64,000 nucleotides of DNA. Origin: Lithospermum erythrorhizon (Eukaryota > Streptophyta > Magnoliopsida > Boraginales > Boraginaceae). A program made the position numbers and the translations under genes. Location of the stretch: NCBI GenBank assembly GCA_019722365.1, contig JADFUC010001453.1, forward strand, positions 434,001 to 498,000, given 5' to 3'. Position 1 is the first letter of the stretch, and each line of letters starts with the position of its first letter. Of this stretch, positions 13,786 through 24,193 are shown in pieces. The notes beneath the pieces were generated by a model. That model saw only the letters and a program-made list of their open reading frames with translations. It was not told the DNA's origin and ran no database searches.

Positions 13786-14104
13786 AGATGGTTTAAGTGG
13801 CTTCAATGTGTCGGCTTTGTCGTAGTTTTACTGATTCTATTTAGTAACATACAAGATATTCTGAAATACAATAATTTATCTCTGTGACAGGTTACAAGAA
13901 ATTTGTTGTCTTTAATGCAAGATTTATCTCTCCACAAATACAAATATTTATTGCTTGTATGCTATGATTTCAGCTCACATTTTAGATTTTCGTATTTTCT
14001 GCTGGACTTACGGTAAAAAGGATTTTTTTTGGAGACATGATATTTAGTTATTTGTAGAGGAGCAATGGTTGTTACCATGAGTTCAGATAATAAGTTTCAA
14101 ATTA

Positions 14105-14450
14105 GAGTTAGAGAAGATGCAATCAAGGATCGCCAGGAGTAGTTTGGAGAAACGGTAAGATTTGTTGTTCAGAATGCAAGACATTTTAATTCATTGCCCG
14201 ATATCAGAGGTGTGCATTTCTCTATTCGACTTCAGCATTGTTTACCATTGCATATTGATATGCAGGTCTACCTCTGTCAGAGTGCTCGATGAACCTAAAC
14301 CAATGGATATGAAAGGATGTCACCAAATGTCAATATAAGCCAGTGGCGTAGAAGATCCCATGAAGCTACCAGAATAAAGGTTGTTGGCATAATGTTTTTA
14401 CACATTTTACCACCTAAGGTTTGGAAAGTTTTGCATGCCATGTACTCTTT
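14105..14450 (+). pseudogene. Degraded partial duplicate of the BC10-like gene
   Basis: The stretch 14113-14185 matches the start of the gene at 11688 (GATGCAATCAAGG, then a TTTGGAG-like and an AATGCAAG block). From about 14190 to 14450 it matches the second exon around 13060-13330, including GCCAGTGGCGTA, the (A/G)GGATGTCACC block and the ACCACCTAAGGTTTGGAAAG region. Most of exon 1 and the intron are missing, and frames are broken by stops and indels. It is therefore a rearranged relic lying 0.5 kb downstream of the intact gene in the same orientation. Lack of the intron could mean an internal deletion or an RNA-templated origin. Confidence 0.75.
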
Positions 14451-15260
14451 GTTACCTTACTGGAATAATGTTTGCTCCTAATTTGTTTGAGATACGTTAT
14501 TATAAAGTCTTCCTAGCTCTTAGTTTTTTTAGAAGGATATTGGGATCCTTACGTTGTATTGGTAGAAGATAGATTAATTTGTTTCCATCGGTTGGCTTGC
14601 TCATAGTCCTTTTTATTTTTGCTTAATGTTTTCAAGATTTTCAGAAATACAAAGAGTTAACTTCACGTTAAAGAATTCAACTTTCAAAATGCAAGATTTC
14701 AAAATATCCTGGATTGTGGATTCAGATGAAATATGCCTGCCAATTGACATGGTTTTTGTTTTTTGTTTTTTCCAAATTGTGCCATCTTTATTTTCAGCCG
14801 GATAGTGCTCTCAACATACGTTGAAAGTTGAAACCCACAAAAGTGGAGTCAAAAACTCGAACCAGATACTTCTTTGTCTAGAAAGATCAAGCTAGGAGGT
14901 CATGGCATGAAGTTCCATAACTCATGGAGGTTTGTTATGTCGATTATATTTGACATTTGAGACAAATCCTTAGGTGTGAAAATATCGAAGAATAAGGTTC
15001 CATGGAGTTGAATATGACCTCACTTTATATGTGTCATCAACATTCTGATTGTTCAGTTTCTCAATATGATGCAGGTTGAATAAATATTCTTACAGAAAGT
15101 AAGAAATCTGAGCCGTTTGTTATTTCATTTCAAGAAGCTTCACTGCTTTAGCCTGTTATACCGGAATCAGATGCTATATCTTGACAGTAACTTATTTGTG
15201 TTCTATAAATCAAGCACAATCTTCTACCTATAATAATGAGCAAATCAGCGAACATACACA
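14451..15260. other. Intergenic DNA between the pseudogene and the lectin gene
   Basis: No coding frame or clear repeat recognised. It presumably includes the lectin promoter. No convincing TATA box could be placed. Confidence 0.4.
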
Positions 15261-15291
15261 TTTGGTTATCAATTGTTTCTTGAGCATCACC

Positions 15292-16096
15292 ATGGTACGA
15301 GAATTTCCTCCAGATTTTCGATTTCAAGAATGTTAAGCTTCATAATTTTTTTGAATTTACTCGCTATTGTCTCTAAATCTGATGGTATAATATTTCTTTT
15401 ACATTGTTTCTACTTGTCCTTCGTACATTCTGATAGTAGCTTAATCTTCGTGGCATTGAAGGAACACGAGACTCCAAAGGCCATTGTAGTCGGACCTTGG
15501 GGCGGACTTGGTGGGGCAGCTTGGGATGATGGTAGCTTTACAGGAGTGAGAGAAATCACACTTGTGTATGGTCGTTGCATCGACTCAATGAAGGTGGTGT
15601 ATGACAAGAATGGCCAACCTTTCCCAACACCAAAGCATGGTGGCGCAGGAGGATCAATGACAGCAGAAGTAAGCCTGCCTCAGTTATTTTGAATAAATCT
15701 TCAAATAAAATCAGTAGAAATCGACCTTAACCAGTAATCGAGTAATACTCTGCATAATCTGACTATCTTCATGTGTTCTAGATCAAGTTGCAGTTTCCAG
15801 ATGAATTCTTAACAAGCGTAAGCGGCTATTGGTATCCAGTGGTTCATGGAGGAAGCCCCATTATTCGATCACTCACTTTCAAGAGCAACCGAAGTACATT
15901 CGGTCCCTATGGAGTCGAAGAAGGAATACCATTTTCATTCCCAATGGAAGGAGGCAAAATAGTGGGATTCAAGGGAAAAAGTGGTTGGTACTTGGATTCA
16001 ATTGGCTTTCACATTACTCAAGCTCATGCCACAAAGTCCCAACAGATCAAATATTATCCAGTTATTCAAACTAGGTTCAGAAGAATGACTTTCTAG
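15292..16096 (+). CDS. Jacalin-related lectin, single domain
   Basis: Proposed exons are 15292-15294 (ATG alone, in an ACCATGG context followed by GT), 15462-15668 and 15782-16096, all joined in phase 0, giving about 174 residues. Exons 2 and 3 are certain: together they form one jacalin fold, with VVGPWGG, a GG-AWDDG loop, YDKNGQ, HGGAGG, then LQFPDEFLTSVSGY, RSLTFKSNRSTFGPYG and the sugar-binding GKSGWYLDSIG near the C-terminus. The GKSGWYLD loop is the mannose/glucose-type binding signature. Known for the family: cytosolic or nucleo-cytosolic lectins, often stress- or pathogen-induced. The first exon is inferred. The alternative is an in-frame ATG at 15330, which would add a hydrophobic, signal-like N-terminus and remove the first intron. 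AATAAA at 16225 is a likely poly(A) signal. Confidence 0.88.
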
Positions 16097-16224
16097 TTCT
16101 CTCTTTTGCATTACTAGGTCCTGCAAAAGTTGCAACCTCAATATACTCATTTATGAGTTCCATCTTCCATTTTTCACTTTGATGTATAAGGAAATATTCC
16201 ATAGCATATATGAAGCTGAATTTG

Positions 16225-16230
16225 AATAAA
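16225..16230 (+). terminator. Likely poly(A) signal of the lectin gene
   Basis: AATAAA about 130 bp beyond the stop codon. Confidence 0.5.
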
Positions 16231-17160
16231 GATTTTACGTTTTATATTCTTGTGCTACATGATTCCATTTTGTCAAATAGCTAAACAATGCTTCATAAAT
16301 CCCAAGTGAATCTTTTGTGTTTAAAGTATTGAGGGGAGGGAATCTAGAAAGAGGGGAAAAAGAGGATAAAGTATCGAAATAAATAGAATTAATGGTAATG
16401 GTTAATTATCTATATTTATTTTTACGTTATCACGATCAAGCATGCTTAAATGTTCCAAATTTCGACACTTATCTTTACAAAGTATGCTCCATTTAGTTTT
16501 TATCCAAAAATCGCTTTCACAATTGCTACTAACGACGCGACCTACAAGAATATTTTTAGAGAGGTATTTGGTTAATCCATTCGTACAAACCAACCAATAA
16601 TCATTCCCAACCCCATTGTACCGTGAATTGAACCTTCTAGAACACCACACTTTAAAAATAGGGGAGGGGGGTTCAAGGATAAAATTATAATTTCATACCT
16701 AAAAAACATTAGTTAGGTGTGGATATAATAGCTCATCCATTTCATTCCTTATATGGAAGTTTTACAAACTCGGTCACCCAATAATTTTTTTTTTGAATAG
16801 TTAAAATTACAATAATTTCCAATCTCCCCTTGACACCTTTAATGTGATTCGAACCACGGCTGCTATAATCATACCCTAAACAAGAAACAAATGATGAATT
16901 ACTACTTCTAAATTTCAATTTGTAAGTACAGTGTTTGAGGAAGTTTTATTTATGATCAAAATAGTCATTTCACACCATTTTGTTTATTGTTTCAGTGTGC
17001 TTTTAGTCCTACTTGATTTGATCCATTGACATACGCCGTGAAAAGATTGTAAAATGCACCACCCGCTGTATCTAGTTCGATTGACATGCTATTGACCCAA
17101 TAATTTTCATTATACCGCCCAAATGCCATTTTGAAAATTTGCCCACTCCCCTCTCTCCCA
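16231..17160. other. Intergenic DNA
   Basis: No gene recognised. The last 200 bases before 17222 become C/T-rich, fitting the leader of the next gene. Confidence 0.4.
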
Positions 17161-17222
17161 ACGCTCTCTTTTTCTTCTCCAAATTCCCCAAACAACCGAA
17201 ACATTTCTTCAAGATTTTCAAG

Positions 17223-17538
17223 GTAAATTCACCATAATCGAACCATTATTTTATATCAATTTCCCAAATTGGCTCAAAAAATGTGAAAAATTTAGTTCAT
17301 TTCAGTTTGAATATCTACCAGATTTTTTGATGACTCATATTTTGATTATTTTTTAGATTTGATGGAATTTTTAGATGGTTTTAATTTTTCAACATCTGAT
17401 TAGTATAGTTATATTGGCATTTTTTTAGATTACTAAGTGATTTTTTATAATTAATAATGTAGATTAATTTTTGTAATTATTTCCCATTTATTACTTTTTT
17501 TTCAAGTAATGTTTGTAATTATTTTGAAGTAATTGTAG
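17223..17538 (+). other. Probable 5'UTR intron of the POLYCHOME-like gene
   Basis: A donor (TTCAAG/GTAAAT) follows a C/T-rich leader. A T-rich tract and TTGTAG acceptor end three bases before the ATG at 17542. Position and length fit a leader intron. Confidence 0.55.
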
Positions 17539-17541
17539 GAA

Positions 17542-19117
17542 ATGGCTGAGGCGAGAGACCGAAGAGTTAGTGCAGAGGACATTGCTGAGGTGTACATATG
17601 GAGAAGGAGGTCACTCGTTCGCCCCACGAATGGCGAAAGGGTTGACCATGGAGTCCTTGATGTATACGTTGACCCGCCCGAAGAAGAGACACCTCCAAGA
17701 ACTGCATTGAGACGAAGAAATAACCCGATTAGGCGGGTTAATGGGGCAGTTGAGGCCTCTGGTCGAGTTATCAGAAGGACTATCGGACGAGGCCAAAGCT
17801 TCCGTGGATTGCCAGGTGTTGAAAATGTGGTTCCAGGGGGGCTAAGAGGCCGAGCTTCGGGGAGCATTTTGCCTTCTTGGTATCCAAGGAGACCATTGCA
17901 GGATATTACTTCTGTAGTCAGGGTAATTTCTTGAATACCCATTATTTTGTTCGTCTTAATTTGAAAGATTGTTTGGTTTTGAATTTTGTAGTTGACTTTT
18001 ATAATTTTGAACTCGAACATATTTGTATGTTTTGAATATTATTAGATGAAAAATATATCATAGATAGTATTTCGATGAAGTTATGTCATATCTGTGTTAA
18101 CTAAGGTAACAAAGTTAGTTAATTTGATCATTGAAAAACGAGCTGGATTATATTCTTGAAATGAAGGTAGTATATCTTTGGATGATTTGTTTCATTTTTT
18201 TACAAACTGAACACATTTGAATAATTCGATCATGAGTATAATTGATTTTGGATGTATTCTATATGGGGATCTTGTGTAATCATGAGATAAGCTATGGTGT
18301 GATCTTTGTTCGAATATTGGGTTTGGTTTATGCTTTTTGGAAATTTTGTGTGGGGATTGGGGAACTTATGACTATCAGTGAACTTTGAGCAGAGCTTATA
18401 TAGTAATCATTAATTGGATATTTTAGTTTGATATGAATGGAATTTATTGACATTTCTGCATTATTTTAGTATGTGCTCTTGTGTGTTAGGCAAATACTAA
18501 AAGTGTGAAATCTTTAATATAGGAGTCTTCTTATTTGTGATGCCTATAATTAAATTAAAGTGATGAAGAATGTCTGCCTTGTCTATTTTAAATTCATTCT
18601 GGAATTAGTGATTGATAGTCAAATATTAACATTCTTTTCTGATATATCAACCGATATAATATGCTTATCTTGATCATTTGGCCTCATTATTCTCCTAATT
18701 AAGAGTTCATCAGCATAATCTTTTATGTGCTGATGCTGTGAATTCTATATTTCTTCGCATGATCATTTATGGTATCTTTACTGCATCAATTCGAGAATGC
18801 ATCTGATGTTTGACACAGTTGGTTAAAATGTTAAATCCTTGCTTGGCAGCCATCGAGAGAGTTAAGAGCTGGAAGGAGAGGACGAGGGCCAAAGTAGTGA
18901 GGGTGCTCATTTCGAGCATGATACCTCTATGATCACTCCACAACCTACATCTAGTAGGAAGCCATTCCCACTCACAGCTTCGAAAGTACCAAGGATATTG
19001 CTTGATATCACTAACGAAAGCAAGGAAGAGTTAGAATTCATGACACCCCAGAAGAAGCTATTGAACTCAATTGACACAGTTGAAAAAGTAGTGATGGAAG
19101 AACTAATGTTCGAATAA
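17542..19117 (+). CDS. POLYCHOME/GIG1 (UVI4/OSD1)-like APC/C inhibitor, frame-disrupted
   Basis: Exon 1 (17542-17922, 127 residues) begins MAEARDR and carries a GxEN box (GVEN, residues 92-95), then [18 protein letters not shown], with an RxxL D-box-like motif at 116-119. Exon 2 encodes [11 protein letters not shown] and [17 protein letters not shown], the family's C-terminal hallmark. Known for the family: plant nuclear inhibitors of the anaphase-promoting complex that control endoreduplication and meiotic progression through D-box, GxEN and a C-terminal Met-Arg tail. Seen here: the frame stops at TAA 19115-19117 before the tail. The classical acceptor (AG at 18848-18849) leads to an early stop; only the weaker acceptor at 18867-18868 keeps exon 2 open, giving a 209-residue protein. 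A probable 5'UTR intron runs 17223-17538 (AAG/GTAAAT ... TTGTAG). It may be a pseudogene, or assembly indels may be responsible. Confidence 0.8.
17923..18849 (+). other. Intron of the POLYCHOME-like gene
   Basis: Donor AGG/GTAATT at 17923. The expected acceptor is CTTGGCAG at 18848-18849, or the frame-saving alternative at 18867-18868. The sequence is AT-rich and has no internal gene. Confidence 0.6.
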
Positions 19118-19179
19118 CTCCCACAAATTTTAAAAGCCGAAGAGAAAAGAGGGTCCGAACTCTCATGTCAATGCGGTGA
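19111..19179 (+). pseudogene. Out-of-frame C-terminal (Met-Arg) tail of the POLYCHOME-like gene
   Basis: A clean 22-codon frame ending REKRVRTLMSMR-stop (TGA 19177-19179) starts at 19111, right where the upstream frame runs into TAA. The two frames differ by one lost base (or two gained) near 19108-19112. This sequence is the family's conserved C-terminus including the MR tail, so the gene once read through. A hidden intron is not plausible because there is no room for one. Confidence 0.8.
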
Positions 19180-20285
19180 GGTTCAGCCTAGTCTGCAATA
19201 TCTACCTCAACTAAGGTTGAGAGCAAGTGAAGTGGATTAAATGAGAGATTAGTTGTTCTATTTCAAGCAGATATCATCATTCCCTAATGATCGCCTTTAT
19301 CGCAGATTCCTAAGCACAAAGATGTCAACATCGATACTTTACAAGAATCCCAGATTCTAGTTAACAGCATGTCAACATTGATACCTTACAGGAATTGATA
19401 AATTCTAGTTAACATTATGTTGACATTTATACCTTACAATGAATTGGTTTGGTAGACTTTGCAGATATAAGTTTGTTTGGTCCTTACTGTATATACTAGT
19501 CAGCTCCAGAACATGACCTTTTTCAATTTTCTGTTGAATTGATTCTATATGGAAGTCCACATTTACTAATATTTCTGGTCATTCATGTTCCAAAGTACAA
19601 TCCATTCGACGATTTGTGCTTTTGTTCCAGGATTTCAGTTCAGAGCATTCTTTGAACTTATGAAGGTTATCTCTTTCAAGATAATATGGATATTTGAATA
19701 AGAATGTTCATTTGCCCAATAATCTTTTGCCCTATTGTTTATGTTTGGCTTAATTTCATCTGGCCCCCTCAATTATATAAGCATGAATTGTCAATTTGCC
19801 TCTCAACTTTCTATCATTTCAATATGCCTCCTAAACCAATTTTACTTTTCAATATGCTACTAAATGATTTTATTTTTCAGTTTGTCTCCTAAACAGAGTT
19901 TTGTATATATACTTTACTCTGATTGGACATATTAAATATTGCAATAACGTGACATTCAATGACGATCTCAAGATTTTTGTTTACAAAAAATATGAGTGAA
20001 TTTTAAAAAATACTCCTTTATTGTTACCATCTTGATAATATCGCTATTTCTTAACAAAGAAAGGTGACATACTATTTTATCAGAGTTTTCAACCTTATCA
20101 GCATCCGTTCTCATACTCATATTGATCATGTGATCCAGAATGCATCATTCTGGTTTGCCATTTGATCCCATCTCCAAGACAGTTACTGGATCCATACATG
20201 CCAGTTCTTCCAAACACTCCTCTGAAACATGATAGTGGGGATAGTTCGAGTATTAGAACTATCCAATGGACATAGTAGGTGATAG
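19180..20285. other. 3' flank and intergenic DNA
   Basis: It begins with the presumptive 3'UTR. A patch at 19700-19900 has CCCTCAATTAT / CCTCTCAACTTT / CTCCTAAAC words typical of dispersed plant repeats. No gene seen. Confidence 0.4.
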
Positions 20286-20420
20286 TAGGGGTGCGCATTT
20301 CTGCCTTGGCTAGCCAAAATGTAACCGACATATTCTCTGCTCTTCAAAGGTCGAACCTAAATCGGTTCCAATCGATTCCGGTTCGGTTTCGGTTCATTTT
20401 CGGTTTTGGGACAATTTTTT
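20286..20420 (+). mobile_element. Possible hAT-type terminus (TAGGGGTGCGCA)
   Basis: TAGGGGTGCGCA at about 20286 resembles the terminal inverted repeat of many plant hAT elements. It is followed 70-130 bp later by CGGTTCGGTTTCGGTTC repeats typical of non-autonomous members. The matching opposite end was not found, so boundaries are unknown. Confidence 0.35.
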
Positions 20421-20539
20421 AGTTTATCTTCTTGAACTCAAAATTAAGTCTTAAAGTCTAGATTTAATCCATGTCAACGCGGTGAGGTTCGGCTCATGAC
20501 CATCTTTTCTACTTTGCACATATTTTCTACCAAGCTGGG

Positions 20540-21310
20540 CCTGGATCATATTTTCGCCCGTCACCTTTGTGATCCATATTTTTTGCTCTATTCGACTCTC
20601 GACTCATATTTTGGCCCATTTCCCCAAACCATATTTCGTCTCCCGCTTCGATCCCGCTGAGCTGGCCCGTTTCGACCGACACCATATTTTCGGGCGCTGA
20701 TTCGACTCAAACTATTTTACCATTTCGATCGAGACCATAAGCCAGCTTCAGACCATATTTTTACTGTTGAAGCCAGATCATACCTTCGGCCGATTCGAGC
20801 CTCACGTTAAGCTCGCTTTCGACTTTAACCACATTTTTGCCCTCAAGCTGACACGGTCCATAGTTTTTTCGGGTCTGTTTCCTGAATCATATATTTTCAC
20901 GTCCGTTTCACCCACAATCATATACCTCGCTTCGACCAAAATATGGTCCCGGCCGAAACGAGCTAAAATATGGTCGGGCTCAAGGCCGAAAATATATCCC
21001 GGTCGAAATCGTCAAATATGGTCCCGGGGAAACATACAAAATATGGTACTGAGTCAAAATTGGACGAAAATATGGTCTCGGGTCGAAACGGGCCGAAAAT
21101 ATGGTCCGGGGTCGAAACGGGCCGAAAATATGGTCCGGGTCGAAACGGCCCGAAAATATGGTCCGGGGAAACTCGCCGAAAATATGATCTGGGTCTAAAC
21201 GGCCGAAAATATACCACGCGTCAAAACGCGTCGAAATTACGCATCATCGGCCGAAAATATGGTCGAGGGTCGAAACGGGCCGTAAAATTTGGTCGGGTTG
21301 ACTCGCTTCA
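20540..21310. repeat. Inverted tandem array (GGTC-GAAACGG-CCGAAAATAT units)
   Basis: From about 20936 to 21300 there are roughly a dozen diverged units of 28-31 bp with the core CCGAAAATATGGTC and the spacer GGGTCGAAACGG. From about 20540 to 20930 the same core occurs in the opposite direction (GACCATATTTTCGGCC, CCCGTTTCGACC). The two arms face each other around 20935, so a transcript would fold into a long imperfect hairpin. GC content is far above the flanks. Overlapping open frames here (20767-21198, 20970-21392, 20963-21217 minus) only translate the repeat and are not genes. Confidence 0.85.
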
Positions 21311-21725
21311 CAAAAGACGCTCATCCTTTAGATTTTTTCACGGTATTTTCTGTATTTCAAACAAAATTACCAAATCTCTAGCGTTAATTTGAATTTTTTA
21401 AAACTCAACCTCCAAGTTTAATTAAATGAGTAGCATATTTTGAATATAAGATACAAATTTTAGTTACAATTATTTTTTATTATTTCAAATATTAAATTAC
21501 TAATTTATTTATATCATAAAGATAAAAAAAATATTATATAAATGTGATGTCCTTATAAGTCATTTTTACCCATTTCTATAATCTATAAGTTATTGTTATC
21601 CAAACATCGCAATATATATAAAAGTGTAAACAAGTGCTGCGTGATCTTCATTCAGGACACTATTAATTACAAATTACCATTTTATCTAAAAATCTAAAAG
21701 TTGTAGCTCACTGTAATTAACTACT

Positions 21726-21992
21726 ACTCCCTCCTTTTTTTGCCTGACGTCAGAAATCGAAGTCAACATTGACCATTAATTACTTACCATTTATTATTTT
21801 AATAAATATAAAATTATATTATTAAATTTGTCTTTGAAAATAGTTTCTATTAAAAGTTATATCATTAAATTCTGCTTTTTTAAAATAGTCTATTAAATTC
21901 TTCTTTGTGTAAATAGTCTCATAATGGGCACTGTAATTAATGGTCAAAATTTCTCGATATACGAAAACGCAACAAAAAAAATGGAGGTGTTA
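21726..21992. mobile_element. Possible MITE relic (CTCCCTCC ends)
   Basis: The left end TACTCCCTCCTTTTTTT and the right end AAAAAAAATGGAGGTGTTA are approximate inverted complements about 265 bp apart. The interior is AT-rich with short repeats around AAAATAGT. This end type is common in plant mariner-like MITEs. The arms are short and diverged. Confidence 0.4.
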
Positions 21993-22799
21993 ATTATTCA
22001 TCATACTTTTATACTTCAGAGACTAAGATACACCTGGGCATAATCATCAACACATATATCAGGAACGACACGCCCGAAGTCGGCCGCCTCGAGGTTAGAC
22101 TCGCTTATGATTATAGATATAATAATAGAGTTTTTCCAGTAATATATTCATGAGAAAATAGTTCTTTCGATTTTAATTAATTTTTATAATAATTTCGATT
22201 TTTGGTAGAAAATAAAAAATAAATTATAATTTTGAATTTTAAAATAAAACTCAGATTTTTATTGTGTTTATTACTAGATTTCAACCAACATATAATAATC
22301 TTGGAATTTTTGGGAAATGTTTACTATTTTTGTTTATTTATTAACTAGAATGGAGATTTTAATAAAAATGTCAAATTTTTATGATTGTAATTTAGAAACT
22401 GATTTTTTTTTATATGGGGTATGGTTGGACTATAAATCAAATATTAGAATTTTGAGTCTGCTTGGTGGTTTATTTTGAATTATTGATGAGTAAATAGCTG
22501 GCTTTGGAGTTAATTGAAAAAATAGATTTTTATACATAAAATATAAAACCGATTTTTTATTAAATTAATTAGTACATTTTGACCTATGATAAAATATTAG
22601 AATTTTCGGACCTATTATGATATTTACTGATTTTATAAAAGATAAGGATTTCCTTTTAAATAAGTTAACTACGTATAGTTCAAATTCTAATAATTACTAA
22701 GATACATTTACAAGTAAGTGAACACATAAGTTTGATTAAATAGATGCTAAATATAATTAGCATGACTCTAAAGTATCATGGAAAAATGCAATCTTATTA

Positions 22800-24193
22800 T
22801 ATTATTTAGTAGAGTTGACTCGGGACCCTGAGGTTTGTTTCACTAGTCATGGTTGTAGCTTTTGCGCTTAAATGGTACCAGCATGTGGGGATTTATCTCA
22901 TTTGTGTCAAGTTTCACATTTCCATGTTGCCTCGGATTCTAGATGCATGCTATATGGCATCGTTTTATTTGTGTGTACATGCTAGTCGCGATTGCTGTTG
23001 GAAATTGTCAGCCGACATCATATTAAGTGGATCGAGATAATGAGGATATCGGGTGATGACTCAAATATTTTGATTATAATATGTAAGACCAAAGCAGAAA
23101 CACGACCTGGGATTTATTCTTCGTTTTTACTTACGCGAAACTGCGGGTTGCTGAACTTAAAGTGAGCCTAGCTAAGTATTCACGTAGCGGCCTTGAATCA
23201 AGGTATTAAGGGTCAGCCTTTAGGTCAAGATGTGTAGAGGAACAATGATCCGTTATTGACGACGCGAGCGGTACACACGGGCCAAAGCCGGATACTTAAT
23301 GTTACGATAATTGAGATATTTTATAATGCTGTGGACTCACTTCGTGGTCGTTATAAAGACATTTGTGGGCTTATACGAATTGGGTTTGCTATAGCATATG
23401 CCGGGCATCGTGATTCAGACAAGTATCATGAAAGCACATGTTTGGGATGCTCGATCGAGTGTTTCGTATTATTGCTTGTGTCGATTTTGGTCCTTCTGCT
23501 GGCTCTCAAGTGTAATATGAGAAGGCAAGGAGATTTACTTTTGCCATATCGATGAACCTGTCAAATTCTATATTACATTTCAAACTCAGATTCACTCAGA
23601 TGCAGACTAAGGCTCTATCAGGTTCCGCTGTTAATATAAACTATCTAATACCTAGTGGGTAGCGTCATGAACTGCTTAGTGTTTTTACTATTGACCTAAC
23701 TCACATATATATATATATATATTCATGGGTGAGTTCTATCTTCGACTTCGCTCTACAGAATTTGAAGTCACCACTCAGCGATAAGTTTCACGCAGCCTTC
23801 AATACCCTCTAAACTTTCAAAGCTGAGAAGTCATGCAGTGCGGAGCCGCTGACTGAGGTCGTTGTTATCCTTTGTGCGACAAGCATGCTGTGGATCCTCA
23901 ATACTATTTTATTTGCCTTATCAAGTTTCGAGTCATCAAGTTTCTCTAGTCAAGGGTGACTTATATTATAATTTATTATCAACACTAACGCTTTTTTTAT
24001 GTCACTTTATGTGTCGTAATACGCGATGCCAAGCAGTGCTTATCATTTATTGCCCACGCTGTATTGAATTATTTCTACTTTTTACCGCTTAAATTGCTTA
24101 AACTACTTTTATTTTATATCATCGCGGCTTAATTAGGTATCCATTTCTACTAACGAGTCTAACTCGGTAGCGGTCGATTTCATGGTCGTTACA
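22800..24193. mobile_element. Possible solo LTR fragment
   Basis: A non-coding stretch of intermediate GC ends in GGTCGTTACA (24184-24193), resembling the ACA terminus of plant Ty3/gypsy-type LTRs, and is flanked by AT-rich DNA. It includes an (AT)n tract at 23706-23722. No left terminus or target duplication could be matched, so this is tentative. Open frames at 22849-23040, 23256-23555 and 23862-24092 carry no domain I know. Confidence 0.3.

Noticed and set aside
19103..19140. A mini-intron that would restore the MR tail of the POLYCHOME-like gene
   Set aside because: GTTCGA...AAAAG would be only about 30 bases, too short for a plant intron. A one-base frameshift is simpler.
20767..21392. 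Overlapping open frames with repeated RKYGPG/KIWS-like peptides, a possible repeat protein
   Set aside because: All three frames on both strands are open because of the 28-31 bp repeat. There is no start context, splice site or conserved frame, so they are translations of a minisatellite.
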